Shown here: positions 15,968 through 23,012 of the stretch, piece after piece | Numbering within the stretch: position 1 is the stretch's first letter | How the letters are laid out: each line of letters opens with the position of its first letter | IMG/VR virus record: IMGVR_UViG_3300006870_000050 | Coordinates: 1-30,032 of that record | DNA length: 30,032 nt | Source: a virus | Reading direction: 5' to 3' (one strand) | Position numbers and translations under genes: made by a program | The notes under the pieces: model-generated | Told to the model about the DNA's origin: nothing | The model's input: only the letters and a program-made list of their open reading frames with translations | The model's database searches: none

Positions 15968-18066
15968 TACGCGTATGTGACCTCCGATGTATGAACCGTT
16001 GCAACCCAACGGATATTCGTGGCTGCTGCTCCCGTAACCTCAACCTTTAGACCGCCATTCGTTGTATCAGCACTTAAAGCCACAGCCCACGCAGATGCAC
16101 CAGAGGTAGCGTATAAATGGTTTACGATGCCGTTGCCCAAGACAGTCGATGCAGCATTTGCATCCCGCAACAACGCACCCTTGATCTCCCAGCTTGCGTA
16201 GTCGCTGCCATCAGTTGCACTTTCACGAGCAATAATTGTACCTGAGAAGCTGTAGGCAGAGTTGTTTGGTAGGATGATTTGATTAGTAGTTCCCGCTAGG
16301 ATACTGTTGTTAGTTGTAAGAGCTTCTGCGGTTGCGCTAGTAGTATCACTACGAAGGACAAATGTTCCTGCTTGTGCATCTCCATCAGCAGAAAAACGAC
16401 CAGACGCATGAGCCTCTTTTCCGTATATTAACGCTTGAGCATAAAAACCGTGTGCAAACGAATAGCTTTGTGTTGCGTCATTGTATTGGCCCCCAAGAAC
16501 AGTGCTACCAGAGCCACTGGCAACATTGGAAAAACCGCCAACTACTGTTGAATCATTAGCAGTAGCTGAAGAGCCAGCACCGCCAAAAGCTGTTGCATAA
16601 ATTCCAGTAGCTGAGTTGAGATACCCAATTGCATAACTCCTAGTGTTTGTAGCAATAGCTTGCTGCCCTATCGCAATACTGTTAGCACCACTAGCACCAT
16701 ACAATGAAGAAGAATTAGCTATACCAATAGCAACAGCATCTGCACCCGATGAAACAGAACGACCTAAAGAAAGTCCGTAGTTTCCAGTAGCACTTGCTTC
16801 AAAACCAATAGCAACAGCACCCTGTGCGGAAGAACCTGTATTGGACTGCCAGCCCATAGATACACTGTAGTCACCTCTAGCACCATAGCTTGAGGTATTG
16901 TTAGCTATAGCTGCTGCGAAGCTGTCTGCGCCAGAGGCGTAAGAGGTTCCAAGTGCTACGGCTGATATACCTGTGTTAGAAATTGTAGCACCATCTCCTG
17001 CGGCAAAAGACTTTTGACCATCTGTTGTAGCACTGCTCCCAATAGCAATGCCTCTTGTGCCATTTGATGTTACTGCTGCGTTCCACCCAATTGATACAGC
17101 AAAAGCACCAGCGTTGGTTGCTCCGTCACCAATACTTATAGCATCTTGTGCGCTTGCTGCCGCACTATCACCAATAGCTATAGCATTGGCCCCTGTCGCA
17201 CTTGGTTGTGCTGTAGGTGAGCTTTCATTAGCAGCATAAAGATCAGCACCCGCTTGATCTACAAAACTCAACACCCCAGAGCCGTTAGTCTGAAGTACCT
17301 GTCCACTTGTACCATCAGCAGTAGGAAATTCAATCGCACTGTTAATGTTTAACGCGCCAGTGTGCACGTCGTTTACATAAAATACATTCCACTTTGCAGA
17401 GCCAGTACCTAAAGAAATAGTGCCATTAGCTAACTGATTGCCAGAATAATTAAACGGCATAATACTAGGAGTGCCGGGATCATAAAGAAGCCCTGAAACC
17501 CCATCCCCCATAATATAATAGCCGCCCGATATACCTATTTTACCAGCAGTAGAACCAGCATATTGAAAATCAACAATGTCCCCTTCTGTAGTAGTTCGGT
17601 TAAGAACAGCAGGAGCCGCTGATGCCGCAGAGATACTCAACGCCCCCGACATGGTGTCGCCTGTCACTGCAACAAAATCAGTTGCGGCGGACGTAGCCGC
17701 TGTACCTAAACCAAGATTAGTTCGTGCAGTAGACGCATTATTTAAGTCTGACAGGTTGTTAGATGGCTGCATAATGTCAGCAGCTACTGCCGTAATAAAC
17801 ACACGAGCACTACCTGACAAGTTAATAGCAGAACCACCACTAGAACTTTCGCTAGGGGTACGAGATAGTGTCGTACCAGACGCGGTGTACGTGCCTGTAC
17901 CTATCTCAAAATTAGCCCCATCTTCTATGGTATAGCCAACTACATCACCGTCAGACACCCCAGCGGCAGCGAATGTTTGGTAGCCTGAAACGGCACTCCC
18001 TAGAGTTATTGTGCCTGTCCCGGGCGTAGAAGTTGAGACATAGGCTCTATTCTTTAAAACAGGCAT
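15967..18066 (-). CDS. Tail fibre with YadA-like head repeats and anchoring N-terminus, family member 1
   Basis: 699 aa, the longest of the four fibre paralogues. Residues 1-95 ([18 protein letters not shown] to SARVFITAV) form an N-terminal domain found in many marine phage fibres and probably attach to the tail. An ARTNLG motif follows near residue 115, then a variable beta region to about residue 275. From [20 protein letters not shown] onward there are many YadA-type head repeats (for example [20 protein letters not shown]), and the final 110 residues are the shared C-terminal domain ending SEVTYA. It is the likely main host-recognition fibre. AGAGGT precedes the start, and its stop overlaps the next gene as TAATG. 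Confidence 0.88.
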   Translation of the reverse strand: MPVLKNRAYVSTSTPGTGTITLGSAVSGYQTFAAAGVSDGDVVGYTIEDGANFEIGTGTYTASGTTLSRTPSESSSGGSAINLSGSARVFITAVAADIMQPSNNLSDLNNASTARTNLGLGTAATSAATDFVAVTGDTMSGALSISAASAAPAVLNRTTTEGDIVDFQYAGSTAGKIGISGGYYIMGDGVSGLLYDPGTPSIMPFNYSGNQLANGTISLGTGSAKWNVFYVNDVHTGALNINSAIEFPTADGTSGQVLQTNGSGVLSFVDQAGADLYAANESSPTAQPSATGANAIAIGDSAAASAQDAISIGDGATNAGAFAVSIGWNAAVTSNGTRGIAIGSSATTDGQKSFAAGDGATISNTGISAVALGTSYASGADSFAAAIANNTSSYGARGDYSVSMGWQSNTGSSAQGAVAIGFEASATGNYGLSLGRSVSSGADAVAIGIANSSSLYGASGANSIAIGQQAIATNTRSYAIGYLNSATGIYATAFGGAGSSATANDSTVVGGFSNVASGSGSTVLGGQYNDATQSYSFAHGFYAQALIYGKEAHASGRFSADGDAQAGTFVLRSDTTSATAEALTTNNSILAGTTNQIILPNNSAYSFSGTIIARESATDGSDYASWEIKGALLRDANAASTVLGNGIVNHLYATSGASAWAVALSADTTNGGLKVEVTGAAATNIRWVATVHTSEVTYA
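17160..17208 (-). repeat. 49-base exact repeat between fibre genes, copy B
   Basis: This is the second copy of the tract at 15781-15829, inside the 699-aa fibre gene. A further 21-base identical piece follows a short diverged gap. Both copies mark the junction where the head repeats begin. Confidence 0.8.
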
Positions 18067-18085
18067 TTACAATTACCTCTATAGC

Positions 18086-18523
18086 TTACGCAATACGGAT
18101 GATTGCACTCGTAGAATCCGCTGTTGGGAACTGGATTTGAAAATCTCCGTTTGAAGACGATTTATCAGAACCAAAATCCAGCACTGCAACTGACGGGTTA
18201 GTGCCACCAGATTTGTAGATCAACGCACCGCGAGCAGTGATTGTAGATGATGTCCATGTAGTGTTGGAAAAACTTAGGTATACAGTAGTGCCAGACCCAC
18301 CATTTGTTGGGTTTGTGGATATAGTAAGTGTATTCCCGCCTGCTGTATATCCAGTGCCAGATACCTCATTTGACGTGGTATATGCTGTGGTAGCAGCACT
18401 CAATGTCGCGCTGGACGTATACAGAGCAATCTTAAATGTTTGCGCCGTATCGCTACTAAAGTCCATTTCACCATCAAGCAGCGCTTGCTTGAAACTGGTA
18501 CACATCGCCTGTGTTATAGCCAT
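18086..18523 (-). CDS. Conserved small tail-region protein, beta-rich
   Basis: 145 aa. A short N-terminal helix (QAMCTSFKQALLDGEMDFS) leads into a Ser/Thr-rich beta domain with FKIALYTSSATLSAATTAYT and a central GTGYTAGGNTLT, ending in FQIQFPTADSTSAIIRIA. This pattern is familiar from many marine phage tail modules, where it lies next to fibre genes and is usually unnamed. A strong AAAGGAG site lies seven bases before the start. It may be a fibre-base or tail-surface component. That role is inferred from position and all-beta composition. Confidence 0.8.
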   Translation of the reverse strand: MAITQAMCTSFKQALLDGEMDFSSDTAQTFKIALYTSSATLSAATTAYTTSNEVSGTGYTAGGNTLTISTNPTNGGSGTTVYLSFSNTTWTSSTITARGALIYKSGGTNPSVAVLDFGSDKSSSNGDFQIQFPTADSTSAIIRIA

Positions 18524-18535
18524 ATCTAGTCTCCT

Positions 18536-19165
18536 TTAACTTACTGGCACTCGGAACTGTCCCGAGCGATAGGCGTCTTCACGTAATTTACCTTCTCCGA
18601 GATTTTTTAACAATCCAAGAGATTGCACAAACATTTTATCATACGTTTGTACCATATCTGGCTCACCTTTTAAGAACCTGATGGCTTCCACCAATGCACC
18701 ATTTAACAACGCACTGTCAAATTCATCCCCAAGCCAAGTGGTGCCTGCCGTAACGATTGACGGTGGGTAATACCCATAGTGAAGCTCCGCAGTATAATTA
18801 CTGTCAGGCGTTGGACCTAATATGAAAGAATCATCGTCAAAGTACGCATAGTGTTTGGGAAGCCCTACAGAAGTGGGTGTAGGGTACGCTTCTCTGATAA
18901 AGTTCACATCCTTATTTATTAGGTAGTGATACGCCCCATCGCTATCTACTAGCGCAAGCGAGTATGTGTACAGAAAGTCCGTAGGGGCTGTAAGGTATTT
19001 GTTATTTGTGGTCACAGACCCAGTAACATTTCTACGCAGCGCAGGTATCTGCACTGTGCTATATATTTTCTGTTCGGCCTGCTCCGTGAACATAGCGAGT
19101 TGAGCATCTGTGAACGAACTCTCACAAATGTCTTCTATATTAGTTTTCAACTCGGTATAGTTCAT
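18536..19165 (-). CDS. Putative tail adaptor/neck protein
   Basis: 209 aa. The N-terminus is helical (FTDAQLAMFTEQAEQKIYST), followed by the diagnostic run VQIPALRRNVTGSVTTNNKY and VNFIREAYPTPTSVGLPKHY, a beta strand FILGPTPDSNYTAELHYGYY, and a C-terminal helical part (ALLNGALVEAIRFLKGEPDM). This arrangement recurs in marine phages and is usually taken as a head-to-tail adaptor or tail protein. It lies downstream of another adaptor-like gene at 19721-20410, consistent with two stacked ring proteins of the neck. The exact ring position is inference. Confidence 0.8.
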   Translation of the reverse strand: MNYTELKTNIEDICESSFTDAQLAMFTEQAEQKIYSTVQIPALRRNVTGSVTTNNKYLTAPTDFLYTYSLALVDSDGAYHYLINKDVNFIREAYPTPTSVGLPKHYAYFDDDSFILGPTPDSNYTAELHYGYYPPSIVTAGTTWLGDEFDSALLNGALVEAIRFLKGEPDMVQTYDKMFVQSLGLLKNLGEGKLREDAYRSGQFRVPVS

Positions 19166-19168
19166 AAC

Positions 19169-19348
19169 TTACCCCATAGGCCCACGAGCCATAAGACCTT
19201 TTGTAGCCGCACCTGTGCCACGAACTTTAACACCGCCACCAGATTTATAAGCAGATGTCATCTTCTTGCCCGTCTTCTTGGCGTGGGCTTTTGCTTTCTT
19301 TTTCCCCGCTGCCGTATAGGGAAAAGATTTGTTTCCTACTTTTGGCAT
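19169..19348 (-). CDS. 59-aa basic protein with C-terminal glycine/arginine tag
   Basis: The frame MPKVGNKSFPYTAAGKKKAK opens at 19348 and closes at 19169, four bases before the next gene. The first half is very lysine-rich. The end (SGGGVKVRGTGAATKGLMAR) has the same G-G-x-V-x-V-R-G-x-G-x-A-x-K-G design as the tags on the proteins at 21236-22244. GGAGGTATGTA upstream supplies a strong ribosome binding site. Nothing suggests an enzyme. It may bind DNA or be packaged in the virion; that is inference. Confidence 0.75.
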   Translation of the reverse strand: MPKVGNKSFPYTAAGKKKAKAHAKKTGKKMTSAYKSGGGVKVRGTGAATKGLMARGPMG

Positions 19349-19358
19349 TACATACCTC

Positions 19359-19721
19359 CTACGATATAACTACACTAACAGTGCCAATTTTTCCAGTACC
19401 AACTAATGAGTTAGGTGTAAGACTAAAAGGATCATTTAGCCCCACAGGATTCCAACCCCATTGAATTACCCTACTACTCGTATCGCCAGACACCCCTAAA
19501 CTTTGGTCTGGACGTGGATTACGTATTGCTTGAGGGTCGTCCACTGGGAACTCGCCAAGTTTAAGCTGCGGATGATCAGGATCCCAACATTCAGGACAGG
19601 CTTTAATATTAGTGTCTCGCCCTTTAACAAACAGGTTTTTAAGCTCTCGTAGTTTGTATTGGAAGCCACATACATCACAAAGGGCTAAAGCGTTTTTACT
19701 AGAAGCAAACTTATTACCCAT
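19359..19721 (-). CDS. Zinc-ribbon virion-region protein
   Basis: 120 aa. C15-D-V-C18 and C42-P-E-C45 form a four-cysteine zinc ribbon around a helical FQYKLRELKNLF segment, followed by DPDHPQLKLGEFPVDDPQAI, a spacer pattern I remember from many marine phage structural modules (CxxCG...CPECxxxxHPQ). The C-terminal half is beta-rich and hydrophobic (GTGKIGTVSVVIS). The start overlaps the stop of the adaptor-like gene as TAATG, so the two are probably translationally coupled. It may be a small tail or neck component stabilised by zinc. Function is not established. Confidence 0.8.
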   Translation of the reverse strand: MGNKFASSKNALALCDVCGFQYKLRELKNLFVKGRDTNIKACPECWDPDHPQLKLGEFPVDDPQAIRNPRPDQSLGVSGDTSSRVIQWGWNPVGLNDPFSLTPNSLVGTGKIGTVSVVIS

Positions 19722-20410
19722 TATGCAATCCTACCTATTCTAGGCACGAACCGTGCAGCCGTTTTCTCTCTATCCTCACCTGCTGCTAATTCAAACTGCT
19801 CATCATACGCGGCTTTGAGCATAGGGATACGCTCCGCTAGATCAGGAACCTTCATAGCTATGTGGTAGGCTAACCCCGCAACAAGGCAAGGGAAGAACCG
19901 GAAGTTCATATCAGCGGTTTCAACGCCATTTCCAGCATCTTCAATCCGCCGCATACGCCAATAATAAAGCACATAATCGTTGTTATCAGGTACAGGCCAC
20001 ACGTTTACTTTGGGAGCATCACGCAAACGCTCTACATAAAGCTGTATAGGACGCCCTTGTGTTAGTTTGTTTGGTATAGAGGCATACGTACTTACACTTA
20101 TTCGACTTATGGTAAGATCTGATTGTGTCGTAGCATTGCCGCTATTAGTACGTATTTGATGTTCCAACAGATCAATTGTGTCTGCTGGTAGAGTATACTG
20201 AGAAGTGCCTTGCACCAAACTCACAGTGCCAGAATCAATGGTCCACATATTGATACCACGGTTCTGCCACTCGATAGTCATTAAGTTCATGGACCTACGC
20301 GCAGTGCGTAAATCATAGCCAGAACGCATCTCGCTACCAGCACGCTCCCATGCTTCTTCGGCAATCTCCGTGAAGTCCATGTTAAACGCTGTGGTGCCTG
20401 ATGTAGCCAT
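19721..20410 (-). CDS. Putative head-tail adaptor (P22 gp4-like tail accessory)
   Basis: 229 aa. It begins with helical FTEIAEEAWERAGSEMRSGY and RTARRSMNLMTIEWQNRGIN, then a beta part (SLVQGTSQYTLPADTIDLLE, then KVNVWPVPDNNDYVLYYW), and a C-terminal helix pair (FRFFPCLVAGLAYHIAMKVP). This combination is typical of an adaptor family widespread in marine podoviruses and suggested to sit under the portal. With a P22-type portal upstream, an equivalent of P22 gp4 is reasonable. I rely on remembered family patterns, so the family call is moderate and the adaptor role is an inference. Confidence 0.8.
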   Translation of the reverse strand: MATSGTTAFNMDFTEIAEEAWERAGSEMRSGYDLRTARRSMNLMTIEWQNRGINMWTIDSGTVSLVQGTSQYTLPADTIDLLEHQIRTNSGNATTQSDLTISRISVSTYASIPNKLTQGRPIQLYVERLRDAPKVNVWPVPDNNDYVLYYWRMRRIEDAGNGVETADMNFRFFPCLVAGLAYHIAMKVPDLAERIPMLKAAYDEQFELAAGEDREKTAARFVPRIGRIA

Positions 20411-20412
20411 AG

Positions 20413-20730
20413 TTACTTATCCTTAAAGTGCTTGATGACTTGCGCAACGAGAGTGTTTTTGGCTTTCCGTCTATCAAGCTCTACGCCTTCTGAACGCATC
20501 ATAGCTTCTAATTCGTTCTTAGTCATAGCCTTAATTCTAGCAACGGTGGGAACCTTAACTTTTGGTTTGGGGGCAGCAGGTTGCCCACCCATTGCTAGTA
20601 GTTTCGCTTCCGCTTCTCCCTTAGTCATAAGGTCAAAAACTTCCACGTTATATGTACCATCAGCGTTTCTTGTGCCTATCTGATACACGGGTTCGCCTGA
20701 AGAGAACCTGCCATTCTGAAAAACTTCCAT
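20413..20730 (-). CDS. Small protein with C-terminal SAP/HeH-like helical motif
   Basis: 105 aa. The N-terminal half (FQNGRFSSGEPVYQIGTRNA) looks beta-rich, then a Pro/Lys linker (APKPKVKVPT), then ARIKAMTKNELEAMMRSEGV and a second helix (KNTLVAQVIKHF). The last 40 residues fit the short helix-extended loop-helix pattern of SAP/HeH/LEM-like domains, which often bind DNA or RNA ends. It lies between the basic-protein cluster and the adaptor genes. It could be a DNA-binding virion or packaging accessory. The domain call is by eye. Confidence 0.7.
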   Translation of the reverse strand: MEVFQNGRFSSGEPVYQIGTRNADGTYNVEVFDLMTKGEAEAKLLAMGGQPAAPKPKVKVPTVARIKAMTKNELEAMMRSEGVELDRRKAKNTLVAQVIKHFKDK

Positions 20731-20739
20731 ATTACTTCC

Positions 20740-21069
20740 TCACATATAAAGGGTCTGTTTGCGTCTAGGCTCCATCACACACCCGCACCCGCGAGCGATA
20801 GAGCGCTTTCTACGCGCTAGACCACCACCTGCTAGCTTAACTGTAGCAGGCTTTGTATTTTTTACTACTGTCTTACCTTTACTGCCCTCACGCTTCTTTT
20901 TGTTAGCCGTAGCTTTACGCTGGCCTTGGGACAAACTTCTGGCTTTAGACTCTGGCAGGCACCTGTCAGGGTTCTTCTTATCTTTAGAAGTACCACATTC
21001 CCCCGCGATGTTCCCCTTGGAGTCGATGCGCTTCCATTTCTGATCCAGCCATTTTTGCAGTTGGCCCAT
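20740..21069 (-). CDS. Basic Cys-containing small protein of the tag cluster
   Basis: 109 aa, highly basic. The first part (KWKRIDSKGNIAGECGTSKD and NPDRCLPESKARSLSQGQRK) carries two cysteines in a pattern seen in short phage proteins with a W-K-R-I-D start. The C-terminal part (LAGGGLARRKRSIARGCGCV, then MEPRRKQ) is a variant of the Gly/Arg tag. The start overlaps the previous stop as TAATG. It is probably a virion-associated or DNA-binding protein. I cannot assign a function. Confidence 0.72.
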   Translation of the reverse strand: MGQLQKWLDQKWKRIDSKGNIAGECGTSKDKKNPDRCLPESKARSLSQGQRKATANKKKREGSKGKTVVKNTKPATVKLAGGGLARRKRSIARGCGCVMEPRRKQTLYM

Positions 21070-21233
21070 TACTTTTTCTTCTTACCCTTGGCCCCTTTTG
21101 CGTAATTGGGGTCTTTACAATACTTAGACGCGGCGAGGTTTGCATACGCAGAAGGGTAGGTATCAAAAGTGCGTTTGGCCCATGCTTTACCAGAAGCACA
21201 AATCTTACCGCCCTTTTTGTAATACCTACGCAT
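21069..21233 (-). CDS. 54-aa basic protein with N-terminal KKGGK motif
   Basis: The frame opens with MRRYYKKGGKICASGKAWAK at 21233 and ends in a run of lysines, its TAA overlapping the next ATG. The middle (TFDTYPSAYANLAASKYCKD) matches a recurrent small-phage-protein pattern with conserved Y-P-S-A-Y-A-N. The KKGGK motif here is N-terminal, unlike the C-terminal tags next door. The ribosome binding site (ATGAGGTAAGT) lies in the last codons of the previous gene. Function is unknown. Confidence 0.72.
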   Translation of the reverse strand: MRRYYKKGGKICASGKAWAKRTFDTYPSAYANLAASKYCKDPNYAKGAKGKKKK

Positions 21234-21235
21234 AC

Positions 21236-21448
21236 TTACCTCATCTTACAGGGGCGCACGCCCTTAGATGCCTTTCCTGCACCACGAACTTTACCACCAT
21301 GACCAAACTTTTTAGGGCCATAGATCTTATCACGGACTCGGGCTTCAAGCATCCTGCGGTCCACGTTAGGATTTAGCTTCAATTGAAACTCCAACTCCTC
21401 TTGGAACGCCATATCTTTGATGTCTTTTACGTCCTTATCCGTGTCCAT
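21236..21448 (-). CDS. 70-aa basic protein with C-terminal tag
   Basis: The N-terminal half (DTDKDVKDIKDMAFQEELEF) is acidic and helical; the remainder becomes basic (NVDRRMLEARVRDKIYGPKK) and ends GHGGKVRGAGKASKGVRPCKMR-like, a diverged form of the tag on its two upstream neighbours. Only the last 22 residues are alike, so the tag sits on an unrelated body. The stop follows directly after the ATGAGG codons that serve the next gene as ribosome binding site. It may be an internal head or packaging-related protein. That role is inferred. Confidence 0.75.
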   Translation of the reverse strand: MDTDKDVKDIKDMAFQEELEFQLKLNPNVDRRMLEARVRDKIYGPKKFGHGGKVRGAGKASKGVRPCKMR

Positions 21449-21450
21449 GA

Positions 21451-21813
21451 TTACCTCATCTTACAGACTTTGCCGCCACGGGCTAATCCGTAACCACGAA
21501 CCTTACCGCCTTTTTTAAAAGATCTATTCGTAGTATAGCTCATAGGTGCGGAACCAATAGCTTCTGACGCTGTATCTAATGCTTGCGATGCTTTACTCGC
21601 GGATACGGATATATCAGTGATATTATCATACGCACTCTTATTTTGGTTCGGCTGTAGCGTACCCCCAAGTGTACCCCCAGAACCGCCGCCAATGGGGAGG
21701 AATTTAGCTATATCAAACCCACCCGGAGCACCTGAGTTATCCATACGCAAATCCCCACCAGTTTGGAATTTTTTAACTTTTTTAGAGGATTTATTTTTTG
21801 TCCGTTTACGCAT
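21451..21813 (-). CDS. 120-aa protein with C-terminal tag
   Basis: The protein has a basic start (MRKRTKNKSSKKVKKFQTGG), a Gly/Pro/Ser-rich flexible middle (FLPIGGGSGGTLGGTLQPNQ), a helical stretch (SVSASKASQALDTASEAIG) and the tag GGKVRGYGLARGGKVCKMR at the very end. The tag and its DNA are identical to those of the next gene upstream (21816-22244). The low-complexity middle argues for a disordered virion or packaging protein rather than an enzyme. No function is recognised. Confidence 0.75.
   Translation of the reverse strand: MRKRTKNKSSKKVKKFQTGGDLRMDNSGAPGGFDIAKFLPIGGGSGGTLGGTLQPNQNKSAYDNITDISVSASKASQALDTASEAIGSAPMSYTTNRSFKKGGKVRGYGLARGGKVCKMR
21452..21516 (-). repeat. 65-base perfect direct repeat, copy 1 (tag plus ribosome binding site)
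   Basis: This tract is identical to 21817-21881. It encodes the last 20 or so residues of the 120-aa protein and includes ATGAGGTA, which serves as the ribosome binding site of the following gene. Perfect identity in otherwise unrelated genes points to a recent duplication or conversion. Confidence 0.85.
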
Positions 21814-21815
21814 AA

Positions 21816-22244
21816 CTACCTCATCTTACAGACTTTGCCGCCACGGGCTAATCCGTAACCACGAACCTTACCGCCTTTTTTCATACCCATAGACTCTTTA
21901 GCTGCCGCTTCTTCAGCTATTTTAGCTACATTGCGTCCAAGATTGGCTCCGGGCAAAGCAAACATAGCCAAGTCTTCAGCGGTTCGTTTAGCTGCCCGAT
22001 TGCCGCGCTCTATGGCTCCTATTTCATCCACGGTGGGCATATCATCAGGGCGTGCCCTTGGACGAAGTGACGCTTCCATAGTCGTATCATTCGGTCTTGC
22101 TCTTGGGCGCATAGAAGCTCTTGGAGCTAGCTTTGATGAAGGACGTGCCTTTGGGCGCATAGAAGCCTCTGGAGCTAGCTTTGAAGCGTCTTCTTTCTTC
22201 ATCTTTTTGCCTCTTCTAGGCGCATTTCTACCTTTTCTAGCCAT
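21816..22244 (-). CDS. 142-aa basic protein with internal ASMRPRARP repeats and C-terminal tag
   Basis: The protein is strongly basic. Residues 21-67 hold three tandem units of about 16 residues with cores ASMRPKARP, ASMRPRARP and ASLRPRARP. A helical part follows (DEIGAIERGNRAAKRTAEDL), and the end carries the tag GGKVRGYGLARGGKVCKMR. Similar S-L-R-P-x-A-R-P repeats occur in other phage virion proteins. The start lies immediately after the stop of the 55-aa gene. The arginine/proline repeats could bind DNA or dock on the capsid, which is inference. Confidence 0.75.
   Translation of the reverse strand: MARKGRNAPRRGKKMKKEDASKLAPEASMRPKARPSSKLAPRASMRPRARPNDTTMEASLRPRARPDDMPTVDEIGAIERGNRAAKRTAEDLAMFALPGANLGRNVAKIAEEAAAKESMGMKKGGKVRGYGLARGGKVCKMR
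21817..21881 (-). repeat. 65-base perfect direct repeat, copy 2 (tag plus ribosome binding site)
   Basis: This is the second copy of the tract at 21452-21516, at the 3' end of the 142-aa gene. The stop codons differ just beyond the repeat (TAG here, TAA in the other copy). A more diverged third copy of its last part lies at about 21236-21262. Confidence 0.85.
22044..22184 (-). repeat. Three tandem Arg/Pro-rich coding repeats
   Basis: Three units of about 16 codons encode the ASMRPxARP motif in the 142-aa protein. The first two also share a KLAP lead and long DNA similarity (TTTGGGCGCATAGAAGC in plus orientation against CTTGGGCGCATAGAAGC), so they arose by local duplication. Confidence 0.75.
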
Positions 22245-22412
22245 TTACGTATTCCTTTTACGAGCGTTTATTCTCTTGCGCTTCTGGGAAAGCTCAGAGG
22301 GTTTAGTGTATTCTTTGCCCACAGACTGAGGCACCCCTACTTTCTTAGCGAACTTAGGGTTATTAGCCACTGCTTGCATAAACTTTTCTTGTTTTGCGGA
22401 TTTAGCAGGCAT
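22245..22412 (-). CDS. 55-aa basic small protein (MPAKS-type)
   Basis: The frame begins MPAKSAKQEKFMQAVANNPK at a TGATG overlap with the previous stop and ends KRINARKRNT two codons before the next gene. It is lysine/arginine-rich and helical, with F-A-K-K-V-G-V-P in the middle. Small phage proteins beginning MPAxSxxQ are common and uncharacterised. The exact fit to the gap and the overlap support the gene. Its role is unknown; it belongs to the basic-protein cluster. Confidence 0.75.
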   Translation of the reverse strand: MPAKSAKQEKFMQAVANNPKFAKKVGVPQSVGKEYTKPSELSQKRKRINARKRNT

Positions 22413-22720
22413 CAGCAATTCCACTTCCGTAAGCTCTTGTTGATGCGACTGTTCGGGTCATTAGCGGTCTTTTTGCTTGTCAGACGCTTCTTCATGCCTG
22501 ACATACGCGCACAGAACGACTTGCGGCGGTTTGCAGCCTTTGAACCTTTTTTCAGCTTACTAGGCTTTGTAGTAACAGCGGTCTTCAGTTTACTACCGGG
22601 ATTCTGTCTCCGATAGCTAGCAACACCTTTTGCGTTTAGACCCCCTGAAGGGTCTTTACCTTCCTTGCGCTGCCAAGCAGGGGATTTTACTCCTCCGCCC
22701 TTTTTATAATAAGTCCGCAT
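22412..22720 (-). CDS. 102-aa highly basic protein (DUF6321-like)
   Basis: It starts MRTYYKKGGGVKSPAWQRKE, with the KKGGG motif at the N-terminus as in the 54-aa gene at 21069-21233. The rest (GVASYRRQNPGSKLKTAV, then KSFCARMSGMKKRLTSKKT, then NDPNSRINKSLRKWNC) matches a phage family I remember as DUF6321, marked by S-Y-R-R-x-N-P-G-S-x-L and F-C-A-R-M-x-G-M. It is very lysine-rich, so nucleic-acid binding or packaging into the head is plausible. AGGTG precedes the start. Confidence 0.78.
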   Translation of the reverse strand: MRTYYKKGGGVKSPAWQRKEGKDPSGGLNAKGVASYRRQNPGSKLKTAVTTKPSKLKKGSKAANRRKSFCARMSGMKKRLTSKKTANDPNSRINKSLRKWNC

Positions 22721-22728
22721 ACCAACAC

Positions 22729-23001
22729 CTAGCTATAGAAGAAGGTTATCGCAGTAATGTTTGTAGCAGCAGACACGTACACGTCTGACACAAACCGCAC
22801 CCCATCATCAGGAATGTTCACTGAGTGAGAATCAGAGGCCAAAAAATCTAAGTCGATTAGTGTGGCCCCGCCGTTCCCATCAGTTAGTGTCAACCGTCCT
22901 GCGCCCGCACTTGTCAAAGCCTGTATTTGACGGACACGTGCTGGCCCTACAGCTAGAGAACCTGTGCCTGTCACCCGTTTAGTTTGAACGTCAGAGGACA
23001 T
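22729..23001 (-). CDS. 90-aa beta-rich putative structural protein
   Basis: A short lead (SSDVQTKRVTGTGSLAVGPA) is followed by alternating beta strands (VRQIQALTSAGAGRLTLTDG) and an end VYVSAATNITAITFFYS. Such small beta-sandwich-like proteins are common after the capsid gene in marine phages and may decorate the head or line the neck. An AAGGAG site precedes the start. No specific family is recognised. The compact arrangement with its 71-aa neighbour suggests co-expression. Confidence 0.75.
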   Translation of the reverse strand: MSSDVQTKRVTGTGSLAVGPARVRQIQALTSAGAGRLTLTDGNGGATLIDLDFLASDSHSVNIPDDGVRFVSDVYVSAATNITAITFFYS

Positions 23002-23012
23002 GGACTAACTCC

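Noticed and set aside
15967-16009. Longer start for the 365-aa fibre at 16009; similarly 10163, 13007, 26800 and 7560 for their genes.
   Set aside because: These starts lie inside the previous gene and lack a ribosome binding site, while the chosen starts have either a TAATG overlap or a good site.
10121-18066. Diversity-generating retroelement acting on the fibre genes.
   Set aside because: No reverse transcriptase or template repeat is visible in the window; the repeats are better explained by duplication and structural motifs.
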